Source: Massariosphaeria phaeospora
Taxonomy: Eukaryota > Ascomycota > Dothideomycetes > Pleosporales
DNA length: 64,000 bases
Assembly: GCA_011032825.1 (NCBI GenBank)
Contig: JAADJZ010000018.1
Coordinates: 744,001 to 808,000, forward strand
Reading direction: 5' to 3'
Shown here: piece by piece, positions 1-11,409 of the stretch
How positions within the stretch are numbered: the stretch's first letter is position 1
Layout: each line of letters starts with the position of its first letter
The notes under the pieces: generated by a model
The model's input: the letters and a program-made list of their open reading frames with translations, nothing else
What the model was told of the DNA's origin: nothing
The model's database searches: none
Translations under genes and position numbers: made by a program

Positions 1-2400
1 TTTATTTAAACTATTGCAAAGTTCTTTGCTATCTAGTTAGCGCGAGCTAGAATATAGTAAGCTATTTTAGTTAAGCAGTTTACTACAACAAGAATAAAAT
101 TGTATACTTGCTTTATATACTTTAATAGTACAAGTTTTGTAATAAAGTCTATTGTAACATTACACTACGAGCTGTTAAAAGCTAGCAAAAGTATAAAAAG
201 TTTGTAAAAGCTGTGTTTAGCTGCTACTAATTTGCAACACTTTAAATAGTTGTTGCAGTACTTTTTAACGTTTTTTTTATGCTTTTCTACTCGTATCGGC
301 GTTTAACTTTTTCTAAAGTTTTCTTAACGCCGAAGTAACTAGCTATCGAGCTGTTATAACATTTCTAAAAAGCTTTTGCTTTCTCTTTTGTTGTAACGAA
401 GTAGATTTTATTCAACTACTTTGTTACAGCTAGCTTTAGTCTATTCTAAACTACTATAAGCTTTACTAGTTTAAACTCGTTTTCTAAGTTAAAGTCTAAG
501 TTTAAGTCTAAAAAGTTCGCGAAATTGCCTGCTAGATTACCTAAAAGAATTTTATTTTTTAAAAGTTTAAGCTAAAGTGCTTAGGTTAGTTTTTCTCTAA
601 TGTGCATTTTTAAAATCGAAGCTTTTATTTTCTTTAAAAAAGTTAGCAGGCTTGGTTTTTTTGCAAGTTAGCTAGCTGATTTTGTAATTGCTGCTACTAA
701 AGCGAGCTTACTATAGACACTACAAGTTATTAAAGCTTATAATAAATCTACGTAGATTTTATTACTTTTTTGCGCAGAAGCCTAAGCTTTCTTTATGTAG
801 TCTAGTCGTTAAAAAAAGCTAATAGCTAGATTTGTCTTTATAGGTTAATGAATTATAACGAAGTTATACTCTGTTAACCTTTTATAAGCGCGAACTTAAT
901 AATAATTTAAAGTTTTTGTTTTTATAAACTATCGTAGGTTATTGTAGTTCGTATAGAGATTAAACGAGATACTTAAAAAAAAATAGTAAAAGTGTAACAA
1001 ACTTTTGTTAATTGCTAACAACTTTTTATTATAAGTATCGTAATTGTACTTCGCCTTGTTTATTTTTTGCAAGAAGAAACCAATTGAGCGCTAATAAGCA
1101 CTTTTTTCGCTATTTTCACTATTAAAAACTTTTTAGCTTAAAATTCTACTAATAGCGCTTTTAGAAGCGTTAGTTTTAAGCTTTGTAAGCTATTCTGCTT
1201 TACAATAAGCTAAAATAGAAATATTAAAAAAAGCACTTTTAAATTTCTTAAACGCTTTCTTAGCTTTAGTTTTAAAGTTAATTCGCTAGCTTTTTTCTTT
1301 TCTTTGGGCGTGCTTGCTTTAGGCTGCCTCTAGTTTTTTCTAGGTTAATTTAGTTAATAGTAGAGCAAGCTTAGAGAACCTAGTAATAAAGCGCCGATAA
1401 TAGTTTATAAAGCCTATAAATACTTGAATATTTCAAACTATAATTAGCATTAGCTACTTCTAGATCGTTCTAATTTGTTCTAGGTTAATTTTAACTTTTT
1501 CTAGGTATACAATAGAACCTAGGTACTTCGTTTGCCGTGTGTGCTACTCGCACTTGCTAAGCTTTAAGTATAGCTTTGCTTTACGCAAACGTTAAAAAAC
1601 TTTTTTAACTTAGCTTACATAAGCCTTTTTTATGTTAAAAAATACTAGAATGTTGTTAAAGTACATAATGCAAGTTACGTTAACTAACTTAGCAAAGGCT
1701 TAGTTAACGTAAGCTTAAAATGCTGCAAAAGCATTTGTAAAACTAAATCGCATAACAAAGTACTCAAAATAACTATATCGAGTCTTAAAAGCTGTTTTCT
1801 ATTTGTTTCTTCTTTTAATTTAAATTTTGTAATAGGCTCTACGAATGTTAAGCTTAGTATAAACTTTTGCTTTAGCTAACCTTTTTAAAAACTCTGCAAT
1901 AAAAAGCAGAAAATAACGATTTTTAATTGTAATCTTGTTAAGGTCTTAATAATTAACGCAAAGTTTTAAAGTGCTGTTTTTTTTCTTTGCAAAGAGAATT
2001 AGAGCACTAGCTAAAAACTTTAAGCGCTTTATTTATTCTTTATTAAAGTACTCGTTTACGTATTTTTAAAAATGCTTTAATTTTACTATTAACATGTTGT
2101 ACAAAGGTTGATGCGAGAAAGTTGTACTAGGCTAAAGTTTAATCGCAAGATTCTGCTTTTTATAAGACGCTGTTACTAACGAGCTATTAAAGCTCGCTAC
2201 GTTTTAGTACTTTTAATATTTAAGTTACAAACTAGAGCCTTGCTTTTTTTAGTTGCTTACTTTAGAAATTGCACTAATTAAACAAACATAAAGCTTTGCA
2301 TTAGAACTATTTAAAGTTTAAACAAACTCTGCTGCGTTTTTTATAGCTACTTTAGCATAGTTTAGTTTATTTAGGTTTTTTATACTCTTAAAAAGCATGC
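1..2400 (-). pseudogene. Gypsy pol remnant (RT, RNase H, integrase), G1a
   Basis: Reverse-strand translation gives a recognisable Gypsy polymerase riddled with TAG/TAA codons. Around 1,640-1,760 it reads MRFSFTNAFAAF followed by YFNNILVFF, the family's MPFGLTNAPATFQ and YxDDIL blocks. The catalytic Asp-Asp (complement of 1,652-1,657) has become Asn-Asn. Downstream come the KLSKCE block, the FIGFINYYRRFI block near 1,400, an RNase H stretch, and near 300-360 the start of the integrase (VKKTLEKVRR in the plus-strand sister copy). The left edge cuts it inside the integrase. Both active-site Asp residues are lost, so it is dead. Confidence 0.82.
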
Positions 2401-2440
2401 AGCAACGCAAATAGTTTAACTTTAGCTAAAACTAATCTAT

Positions 2441-2755
2441 TCAAAAGAGTTTGAGATACATTGAAAGCTTTTTAAAATTAGCTACTACAAAGAGAATTCT
2501 ATAAGTTTGTACTTTGCCTTTAGAATTTGTAATGCAAACTTTTGCTATAGTACAACTATAAATAGTGTAACCTAATTTACTTAGCAATATAAAAAGAATA
2601 TTAGAAATTAGTTTAAGTACTAGATTCTGGTTTTTTGCTACGATAGCCGAAAGAACATTAAAATAAGCTCTACTATCTACAATTGCTTTTAAGTTTTTTA
2701 AACTTTTAATCTTCGCTAACGCAGTAAAAAACGTTGAGTTTTTGCTTATTAGCAT
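2441..2755 (-). pseudogene. Gypsy aspartic protease remnant, G1a
   Basis: An open stretch of 104 codons on the minus strand. Residues 26-37 read AIVDSRAYFNVL, matching the retroviral-type protease motif (V/I)(V/L)DSGA followed by an N-x-(I/L)S-type segment. The Gly of DSG has become Arg (GGA to AGA), which should destroy the active site. It lies between gag and RT, as expected in Gypsy. It is open only because few of its codons are CAG, CAA or TGG. It is part of a longer decayed gag-pol frame, not an independent gene. Confidence 0.75.
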
Positions 2756-4072
2756 TTTACAAAGAGTGCTTACTTTTTTTAACTATAACAAGTTAATATA
2801 GGCTACAAAGTAAAAAGCTAATTCTTTAAGCCTTTGCTTTTTTCCTTTCTTTTTTCGAAGTAAGCGTTTTTTTTGGCCTTTTTAGAGTAAGTAAGAACGA
2901 AATAGCTTAGTTTGTTACATACGTAACAAACTAGCTCGTTAAAGCGTTTGTTTTTTTTGTTATTACTTTTTTTAAGCTTAAAGCAGCCGTTGCGTTTCTT
3001 TTTGTGCTATTTAGCATTAAAATAGGTTAATCTATGTTTTGTTAGCAACGCGGCTTACTTTTTGTTTTTTTTAGTTTTCCTTTAGATCTTGCTATTCTGT
3101 TAGAGGTTACAATAGATTTAATTAGCTTTTTGCTCTACTTAGTAGAAAGTAGTGCAACTTTGCAGCGAAAAGTAACGTAGTTGCTTTTTTACTTTTTTAA
3201 AAAGTGCTGTGGTGAAGTTCGCTGCTATGCTAAATAAACTTGTCTAGTTAATTTTAGTCTAAAGAAGTTAAAGAAGTAGAAGTAAGTTAAAAAAAGTTTA
3301 AAATAGCTTCTAACGTAAAGCCTTGATAAAATCGTATGCCTACTGCTTACGTTTTTTAGGCACTTAACATTTGTTCTTTAAAAAATGCTTAAGTAGAGAA
3401 CTATAAAAAGAATCGCATTCTTTTATAAATCTTATAGGTTTTTTAAAGCGTACAAAAGTTTGGAGTAACGTACGTTAACTCAAAAAAACACTTTTAAAGT
3501 TTGCTAAAAAAGTTGAAGCTTTTTGTGTAGTAGCCTTTGCAATTGCAAACTTATTAGTTGTAGTCTACGCAATTCTTTTTCAAATAGCAGTGCGATAGCT
3601 TAAAGCGAAGCAAATTAACCTAGTTGAAAATAGTTTAAGCAGGTGCTAGCACGACTAGTTGCCTAATAGCTTTAGTAAGCGCTGTTTTGTTTTCGTTCTA
3701 GTATAGAGCCTTTAACACTTTAAAGCAAATAAGTTCTGTACAGTTTTGCTTATTCTGCTACTAATTCTTTAGCTTGTTAAAAGCTCGCTTCGTAGAAAGC
3801 TTTAATAGTGCGTTGTTGTTTTTATTATTTGAGAGTAAAGTGTTAGGATTTTTTTCGAGGCGAACTAGGTTATTCTAGCCTAGTTCGGCGCTAGAAGCGC
3901 AACTACGCTCTAAAACGTTAGCACTATTACTAATCTAAAATTCTTTATTAGCATTTTTATTCTATTTAGTTTTATCTACGACTAAAAGTTAGAGAGTGCT
4001 TAGTTGCATAATAGAACTTTTATCTAAGTGTCTTAGAAGCAACGTAGCTTAATTGTTAAATAAATCGAACAT
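2756..4072 (-). pseudogene. Gypsy gag remnant with mutated zinc knuckle, G1a
   Basis: A decayed frame from an ATG at complement 4,070-4,072, about 50 bp inside the 5' LTR, down to the protease. The nucleocapsid zinc knuckle is at complement 2,888-2,929 and reads CYVCNKLSYFVLTY. The CX2CX4HX4C spacing is kept, but His has become Tyr (CAY to TAY) and the last Cys has become Tyr (TGY to TAY), both RIP-type changes. The C-terminal side is Lys/Arg-rich. The N-terminal part has no domain I can name, but its length and position fit gag. Confidence 0.65.
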
Positions 4073-4123
4073 TGTAAACGAGGTAATTAGTTTATTAAAA
4101 GTATTATAATAAAGCGATTTGAA

Positions 4124-4343
4124 TGTAAGACTACGTTTAATCGTAGGTTTAATAACACTTAAAATAGATTAATAGTATAGTAATAAAGATAGTATATTCG
4201 TGTAAAAAAACGAATTGCTTTCTTAGCAGCAATTTGGTGCGAGGTACTTTTAAAAGCTTTTTAAAAAACTAATCTAGCTCGTTATAGCCTATAGTAGCTA
4301 TTAATTAAAAAGAAACAAATACGTAAAGCTACCTAGCTTTACA
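4124..4343 (-). repeat. 5' LTR of G1a (220 bp)
   Basis: In element orientation it starts TGTAAAGCT and ends CTTACA. A second full copy of the same 220-bp length lies in the opposite orientation at 36,543-36,762, and a partial copy lies at 61,093-61,259. The outer end of this copy forms an imperfect palindrome (gtaaagctacctagctttac). Confidence 0.85.
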
Positions 4344-4870
4344 CTTAAACTACGCGCTAATTACTTTAAAATTTTCTTGTTGTATTCTTTGCTAGTTTTT
4401 TGCTCAATTAAAAGCTATTTTAAGCTTGCCTAAACGCGATACAAATCTTGTAGCCTATTTTTTGCTTATTAGCTTTTTACTTTGCGCAGCTATTAGTTTA
4501 TTTTTTATATTTCTTACTTTAGACAGCCAAAAAGCAAATTCTTGCAAATTAAAGTTGAGAATATATTAAACAATTGTTTGCTCTTTAGTTGTAGTAAGCT
4601 TCTAGCAATTAAGTCGTGTTTAAAGTCAAAATGCAATTCTATTAAGCTAATTAGAGAGTTTCTAGTAATTAACGTTAAACAATGTAGCAGCGCGTTGTAG
4701 ACTTTAAAATTAGCCAGCTTTATAAGCTTAGATTGCGATATTAATTTTGCTTTCTTGTTTAGTAAGTATTGCGTTGCTTAGTTAAAGCATCGTAGGCCGA
4801 TAATAGAGTTAGTAGTACTAAGAAAAAGTAGCTAGCTTAGTAATCTAGCTAGCTTGGTAATCTAATACGT
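4344..4870 (-). mobile_element. Fot1/pogo-type element, 5' fragment, split by G1a
   Basis: The outer end at 4,870 is ACGT next to TA (4,871-4,872). Read inward, the TIR carries two 17-bp units, attaccaagctagctag then attactaagctagctac. The body corresponds to the N-terminal part of a Fot1-like transposase and matches the reverse strand of 17,460-17,978 closely. The other half must lie beyond the left edge, on the far side of the G1a insertion. Confidence 0.75.
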
Positions 4871-4872
4871 TA

Positions 4873-5537
4873 CAGCTAGTTATTACATTTAAAAACGCGC
4901 AAATAGTATTTACGAAGTTTTGTTACTATAGCTACTATTTACTTACAAAGACATAAGTAAAGTAAAAGAAGTTGTATTATTACAGATATTAATTACGGTA
5001 GCGTAGAAATCAAGCGCGCTTTCGTAGCAAAAGTAGCAAATTCTTTTTTTCTAAATTATTATTCGACAGAGTTATTTTTAATTGTAAAAGCCTAGATGTA
5101 GAGCTAAATGTAAGCCTAAATAACAAGCTAGGTATAAGTTTAAGTATTAGCTTAAGTATTAACTTAAGTGTTAGCCTAGATAATAGGCTAGGTGTAAGCG
5201 TAGGTATAGGCTTAAAAGTAAAACTTACATACTGCGCTTAAAAGTTAAGTAAGTTCTTAACTTCGTTACATAGTAGTTCTTTATTATTTGCTTTTGCAAA
5301 CTAAAAAACGCTGTCTTGTTCTTTTTCTTAAGCAAAATAGTTTTTTAATATTATAATTTGCCGAATTGTCTAGGCAGCTAGTTGGTACTTTTTATTGCTA
5401 ATAACATTTTTAGCAACGTTAAATTCGCGCTTAACTCTAACCTAGGCAATTTGTACTGCAAGTACATTTTTTGCAACTTATAATAAGCGTAGATACGTTT
5501 CTTTATTTACTTGCTACTATTTAAGAATATTGAAATA
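4873..5537. other. Unassigned spacer with a minisatellite
   Basis: There is no recognisable coding sequence, only a 12-bp minisatellite in the middle (separate entry). Base composition is as RIP-affected as the surrounding transposons. Confidence 0.5.
5092..5223. repeat. 12-bp minisatellite, about 11 units
   Basis: Successive degenerate 12-mers such as ctaaatgtaagc, ctaggtataagt, ttaagtgttagc and ctaggtgtaagc follow each other without gaps. Because the period is a multiple of three, one plus-strand frame reads as a tetrapeptide repeat of the type L-x-V/I-S. The TA-rich variation between units looks like RIP-type decay. No other copy was seen in the window. Confidence 0.8.
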
Positions 5538-5865
5538 GCTACGCTAGCGAATAGGTAGAAAGTACTTATCGTTGAGTATAAGTTAAGTTAGAGTCGCATA
5601 AACCTAAAGTTAAAGTTAAGTTAGAGTAATCAAAGCGTAGGTTAAAGTTAAGTTATAGGTACTACCTTTAGGTTAATAAACCTATTATAACTAGCTGTTA
5701 TAATTATAAAAAGAAAATATATTAAAATATAGAATTGTAGAGGTTTGTGCTAACTCAACCTATACCTACGCTAAAACGTTTTAGCGTAGGTATAGGTTAA
5801 GTTAGCACTAGAGTCTTACGTAAGCTAACTCAACTTTAACTTAACCTATACCTATTTACTACTCT
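5538..5865. mobile_element. Remnant of a TIR element (Mutator-like end family)
   Basis: It begins gctacgctagcgaatagg and ends with the inverted motif cctatacctattta. The interior repeats variants of gttaagttagagt and aacttaacctataccta. The same end sequence (ctagcgaatagg) bounds the young hairpin element at 56,236-56,671 and remnants at 14,100-14,312 and 20,261-20,510. No target duplication could be identified here. Confidence 0.5.
5747..5808. repeat. 62-bp near-perfect palindrome
   Basis: Two 31-bp arms meet at aaaacgtttt. The left arm starts gtgctaactcaacctatacc; the right arm is its reverse complement with one mismatch, a G-to-A (RIP-type) change. It could be two element ends joined head to head. 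Confidence 0.85.
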
Positions 5866-8394
5866 AGAAATAGCACTAGCGCGTACGCAAGCAATGCTTA
5901 GATAAGCTTTCTTTTCTTAGCAAGTTAAGCTTTTTTCTTTTTCTATTTTATTCAAGTTAATAGATGAAAAACTGCTTAGCAGCAACTAAAGCAAAAGCTT
6001 TAGTTTTTAAAACTATTTACTACTCTAGAGTTTAGTTGTATAAAACAAAAGAATAAAAGTAAAAGCAAAGCCAGTATCGTCGTTATAGCAATTAAAGTAA
6101 TTAAAAAACTTTTCGTAGTATGTGTGCTTGTTTTGATTATTTTAGATTTTGTTTTAAGCGCGTAGTTAGCATATAACTGTAATAAGTAACTATAATAACT
6201 ATACTTCGTACGCCGTAAGCTTTTAGCTAGAGTCTAGACTAGTAGTATAATTAAATAAAAGCTCTTGTTTATTGCTAGTTCTTTTATAATACTTGCTAAG
6301 TTTAGCTTTTTTTTATTTGCAGCAGCTCGTACAACTGTAGGCTACTTAAAAGTATTTTAATTTTTAGTGTTGTCGTTAAGTTTGTCTTGCATACTATTTA
6401 GAAAGTTAAAAAAACAGTTGTATATAAGCTAGATATACTAGACTTGTAGCTTATAGTTTTTACTTAAAAAGTTTATTGCGTTCTTAAAGTTTTTAAGCAT
6501 ATTATTAATTAACTTTAAGTAGTTTAGTGTTAATTTTAGTCGACTAAAGTCGCAGAAGTTTACTTTTGCTATATTTTTATTATCTAGAATACTGCTTACA
6601 CTAATTGTTATTTTAAGTGCAATTTCTTTTACTAGCTATTTGTTAATAAATTTTTAGATTTTAAGTGCGCGCTTGCATATATTGTAAGTCAAATTCTATC
6701 GTATTTTAACGTCGCGAATAATAGATATTTGTTGTTTTAGTAGCAAGTGTAGTTGCGTAGCAATAAATTGCTTGTATTATTAAAACAACAAATTAGTTGC
6801 TATGCTAATAGCTTAAAGCTAGGTGTGTATTAGGCTGTAATAAAAGTATGTAATAACGCACTATATACTTTGCAAAAAAAGTTTAAAACAAAAATATTTG
6901 CTTGCACGTCGCTTAAATAGCGTTTTTGTAGTATTTTTTTTAGTTTAACGTTAGCACCTGCTAATGCTGCAAGCTTAAAGTGTAAAATAATATTTTAAAC
7001 AATAAAGTTAATAATGTAAGCAAGACATAAAGTTGAGTTTTTTAATAAGCTTTAAAGTATGTCCTTTACTTCTAGTTGTTGTTTAATAATACAACTAAGC
7101 GTTTTGTTTTTTTTAACATTATTTGTAGTAATTGCTAAAAAGCGTAATTTTATACTAGTGTTTAAGAGTACTTGCAGTATATTAGTAGCTACAGCAGCAC
7201 TAGTATGTTTTCCGCATAGAAAAACAAAATCTAGTAACTTTTTTTAAAGCTGCTAGTTACAGTTAACGTAGTATTCTTTAACTACAAAGTAACTAAAATA
7301 ATTAGAAGCAAACTACTTATCTATCGCAATTGAGATCTTAGTTAACTAGCTAATGTTATTAAGAAGTAATGCTTTAGCCTCTTTAAATCGTTTATAGAAC
7401 ATTTTTTAGAATTTGAATTAGCTAATACTTAGAATATTAGGTTAAAGAAATTAAAAGAAATTGCTAGAATAAAAGCTGCTTAATTGTTTAAAAAAACTAG
7501 TTGCTATATATAACTACTCGTACTAGTTTCTATTTAAAAGCTTAGGTTGAATATAGTAGTACAATAGTAGTAAATTAAAGTTAACGTAGTGCTAGCTGTA
7601 GACGAGGTTAAAAGTAAATAAAAGTAAGCGTTCTCTAGCAGGTCCTAGATTCAAGATAGTTAAGTAAGTGTTTAGTTCTAATAGTTTTAACTGCTAGGTG
7701 CTAAAAAGCAAAGCCGCAATTATAGCAGAATACGTAGAAGTAGCTATTACTAGAATTAGCAGCTTCTTTAAACTATAGCTATACCTAACTAGTGCGTATA
7801 GCAAAGTTCTATTGCAAATTTGCTATTTCTAGGTTTAGAGCCTACTTAGTAGAACTCTACTACATTTCTTACGCAGTTACTACTGCTTCTTGTTCTGTAT
7901 TATTCTTAATATGCGTAGAATTCTTTTTTACTAAATGTAGTTCATTTATTTATTTCTTTTTAAACGAATTGCTTAACGTTGAATTTACATAAACGAATAA
8001 GTAGCAAAAGTTCTGCTATGTTTATAACAAAAGATATAGTACAAAAGCGCAAGTACTGTAATAATAAACTATAATAATTAGTGTTAGAGTAGAATAAAAA
8101 TAGACAATAAGTATATTAGCAAAGAAAACTACGCAGATTGTTAAAAAAAAACAGAACATGCTTTTTTGCTTGCGAAATATTGCTAACGTCTAAGCGCAAA
8201 GGCTAAAGCAGTAATGCAACTAAGATTAAAGCTAGAATTAAAGTTGCAGTAGTAGCGTTTTTATTTTTTAGTTCTAATTAAGTTATACTTGCTAATTTAT
8301 TAATCGCAATGTTATGCACGTTTGAGGCTGCGTTATAAATAGTAGATACTAGCTATGTTTATACTAGCAACGTTTTAATTTACATAAAAAAGTA
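5866..8394. other. Unassigned A+T-rich sequence
   Basis: There is no recognisable transposon domain or TIR. A short inverted repeat (ttgttgttttag / ttaaaacaacaa, about 6,729-6,793) and one degenerate reading frame (7,530-8,337, separate entry) are the only structure I found. Several short open frames here start with weak codons and have no recognisable product. Confidence 0.5.
7530..8337 (+). pseudogene. Unrecognised degenerate reading frame
   Basis: A single plus-strand frame of about 270 codons can be followed without a length-changing break. It is interrupted only by TAG/TAA codons of the kind RIP makes from CAG, CAA and TGG. Readable segments include NSSKLKLTQC, SKAAIIAEYVEVAITRISSF and AKAKAVMQLRLKLELKL. 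I do not recognise the family. It may be an unrecognised part of a retroelement or a captured host gene. The evidence for coding is frame continuity only. Confidence 0.3.
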
Positions 8395-8484
8395 ACGTAC
8401 TCTACAAGCAAGTAAGCTACACAAGCGAGTAAGCCACCGAATTTTACTAAGAAAAATCAATAATCTAGAGCTTAATAACTCTTA

Positions 8485-11409
8485 ACGTAATCTACTACTA
8501 AAAGCAACAAACTACCGAAAGCAACAAAACCTGCCAAAGCTGCTACTTCTTTTATTATCTTGTTATGCTTCAACTAAACAACGCGTTATTACAGCAAAAC
8601 GAAAAGAAGCTTTAAATTGCCTTTGCAGCCTTTTAAGCTAGCTAATTCTAAAGCTATTAAGCTACTGCTGCTGCTTTTAACGTTAATTACTATACTCTTT
8701 CTAAACGCGCTAAAGAAACTCTATTTTGCTTTAAATTACTTGCTAACGGCTATAAGCTTACAGCAACTAAAGAGCAAACAATTGTCTAATATATACTTAA
8801 CCTCAATTCGCGAGAATTCGCGCTTCGGCTGTGTAAAGTAACAAATATAGCTAATAAAGTGCTAAGTGTGCGCGGTAGAGAGCTAGTTGGCAAACACTAG
8901 GCTAAGAAATTCGTAACGCGTTTAGATTAGCTTAAAATAGCGTTTAATAGAGCTAAAAATAGGCAGAGAATACTCTAAAAGAATCTAGAAATAATTAGCG
9001 CGTAGTTTAAGCTAGTAAAGAACACTAAAGCTAAGTACGGCGTTTACGACGACGACGTGCACAACTTTAACAAGACTAGCTTTTAAATAGGCGTAATTAG
9101 CTCTATAAAAGCCGTTACAAGCTTTTAAAAACGTACTCAACTTAATTTTATCTAGCTAGGCAATTGAGAGTAAGTAATAGTTATCTAAAGCATTTGCGCT
9201 GCAAAGTACGCAATCTCGCTATTTATTATCTACAAAAAGCGCGTTTACATTTTAGCATAGTACGAAAAGAACTCTATACCTAGCAATTAGAAGCTTTTAG
9301 TTTCTAAGAACGGCTAGACAAACAACGCTTTTAGTTTTAAATAGTTAAAGCATTTTAACGCGCATACAAAAGCGCGTTAGGTAGAGAAGTATTAGCTGCT
9401 TATTCTAGACAGCTATAAGAGCTACTAATCTTAGAATTTTAAAAACTATTGCTTTAAAAACAAGATTCTTACGCTTTGCATGCTAGCTTATTTATTTTAT
9501 ATTCTCTAGCTGCTAGATGTAGTTTGCTTTTTGCTGCTAAAGTTAAAGTACTCTCAACGCGTTTGGAACTTAGCGCGCTAGCGCGTTTTCTATATTAACA
9601 AGAAAAGCTTTCTGCTAGCCTTTAGAAACGCGTTTTTTGAGGTGTTTACAATAGAAAACTGCAAAAAAGCTTTTAAAGCTTTAAAGCTAGTTTCTATCAA
9701 CGCGCAAGTAGTTCTTAATTATTTTAAAATACGGCTACGTACTCTATTACTACCTCTACTATAGAAAACACTATAGCAATCAAAGACACTAAGCAATACG
9801 CACAAGTTTGAATCGCAGTTAAAGCTAGTACGCGATTTCTTTACTCAATTACTTGTTACAGCTTAAGCTAGCTTCTTTTAGCTTGTAAAAGGTGCTAAAG
9901 TATGCTGCATTAAAACGCGCTTTAAGCAGCCTAGATTGCTAAGCTTAAAAAGCAATTAGCAGTAATAACTAAAAAAAAAAACGCGCAAACGCAAGCGGAT
10001 CTAGCACGGTAGTACTATAGAGTATAGTAAAGCAGCAGGCTAGATAGCTGCAAAAGCTTTTGTAGCTGCTAGGTAGTCTAAGAAAGCTCGTAGTAGTAGT
10101 AATTAAAAAAGAGCTTAACTAGCTCTACGGCGCTGCAGCAACTGTAGTAAAACTAAACACAACGCGCAAACGTGCTAGAAAGATACAGCAGTATTTTTTA
10201 AATTAGATATAAGCACAACGTACGCTAGCTTCTTGTTTAATAGCAATAAAATTAAAAATTCGTAACACGTATTAGTTGTGCCAAGAGGTTTTGAGCTGCT
10301 TAGTAGTTTGAGCTGCTTGGTAGTAGATTACGTTAGTACGAAAAGAACTTTATACTTAGCAATTAAAAGCTTTTAGTCTTTAAAAACGGCTAGACAAACA
10401 ACGCTTTTGGTTTTAAGTAGTTGAAGCACTTTAACGCGCATACAAAAGCGCGTTAGGTAGAGAAATATTAGCTGCTTATTTTAGACAGCTATAAGAGCTA
10501 CTAATCTTAGAATTTCAAAAACTATTGCTTTAAGAACAAGATTCTTACGCTTTGCATGCTAGCTTATTTATTCTATATTCTTTAGCTGCTAGATGTAGTC
10601 TGCTTTTCGCTGCTAAAGCTAAAGTACTTTTAACGCATTTAGAACTTAGCGCGCTAGCGCGTTTTCTATATTAACAAAGAAAGCTTTCTGCTAGCTTTTA
10701 GAAGCGCGTTTTTTAAAGTGTTTACAACAAAGAACTGCAAGAAAGCTTTTAAAGTTTTAAAGCTAGTTTCTATCAACGCGTAGGTAGTTCTTAATCGTTT
10801 TAAAGTACAGCTGTGTACTTTACTACTACCTTTCGCACTAGAAACGCCGTAGCAGTTAAAGACTTCAAGCAATACGCTTAAATTTAGATCGCAATTAAAG
10901 CTAGTACGCGATTCTATTACTAGATCGCTAACTTTAGCGCAGAGCAGCTTTTTTTAGCTTGTAAAAGAAGCTGAATTAATGCTGCATTAAAACGCGCTTA
11001 AAGACTACCGTATTAAAGAGCTTAAAAATTAATTAGCAGAAATAACCAAGCAGAAATCGCGCAAACGAAAGCGAATTTAGATAGGTAGTACAATAGAGTA
11101 TAGTAATAGATTAGCGCAAGTAGCTGCTAAAGCGTCTACAGCGCCTTAGCTATCAAAGAAAGCGCGTAGTAGAGAAAGTTAAGAAAGAGCACAACTAGCT
11201 CTACGGCGCTGTAGAAATTGTAGTAATACAAGACACAATGCCTAAACCTGCTAAAAGAATATAAAAAAAGCTTTTAAATTAGATACAAGCACGACGTACG
11301 CAAGCTTTTTGTTTAATAGCGATAAAATTAAAAATGCGTAACATGAGTTGGTGCTGCCAAGCTTTTTTGTTGCTTTTGGTAGTTTGTCGGTTTCGGTAGT
11401 AGATTACGT
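8485..11409 (+). mobile_element. Composite Fot1/pogo-type element
   Basis: The outer ends at 8,485 and 11,409 match each other best (acgtaatctactac followed by repeats of aagcaacaaactacc) and are flanked by TA inside the hairpin MITE. A further element end lies at 10,333 (two units of actaccaagcagctcaa/actactaagcagctcaa, then ACGT and TA). From 10,336 the sequence restarts in mid-transposase at gtacgaaaagaac and runs again to the 3' end. The arrangement is one full-length element followed by the 3' half of a second. Best explanation: one copy inserted in another at a TA, followed by deletion between the homologous 5' halves. Confidence 0.75.
8617..9870 (+). pseudogene. Fot1/pogo-type transposase remnant
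   Basis: The plus-strand frame shows, in order, an N-terminal block KSKQLSNIYLTSIREN, the Tc5/CENP-B-like HTH and the DDE core. The core reads NFNKTSFQIGVI where the family has NFDETGFxxGxI, so the first catalytic Asp is Asn. The second motif reads LLILDSYKSY for LLxLDGHxSH (Asp kept, His changed to Tyr), and the third LLDVVCF for LDVxCF (Asp kept). A C-terminal segment LRTLLLPLL corresponds to the family's RLRTPTPP. Stops replace several Trp and Gln positions. A second, truncated copy of the core follows at 10,336-11,150. Confidence 0.8.

Larger units (their letters stand above)
1..4343 (-). mobile_element. Gypsy LTR retrotransposon G1a, minus strand, cut by the window edge
   Basis: A Ty3/Gypsy element read right to left. 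Its 5' LTR lies at 4,124-4,343, followed by gag, protease, reverse transcriptase and RNase H, with integrase sequence running off the left edge. The same coding sequence occurs on the plus strand at 22,587-23,298 and 30,127-32,790 (G1b), which allowed domain-by-domain alignment by eye. The LTR abuts a Fot1/pogo 5' fragment, so G1a inserted into that element; the 5 bases after the LTR (cttaa, 4,344-4,348) would be the target duplication, but the partner lies outside the window. The whole element is saturated with RIP-type changes and cannot be functional. Confidence 0.85.

Noticed and set aside
5092..5223. CRISPR-like array
   Set aside because: The units are contiguous 12-mers without spacers, and the sequence is fungal transposon DNA.
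6729..6793. Inverted repeat ttgttgttttag / ttaaaacaacaa as a MITE
   Set aside because: The arms are only about 12-20 bp and A+T-rich, and no target duplication or second copy was seen.
10666..10872. Minus-strand open frame, also at 29,383-29,589 and 60,347-60,592
   Set aside because: All three are antisense to the conserved plus-strand Fot1/pogo transposase. They are similar only because the elements are copies of each other.
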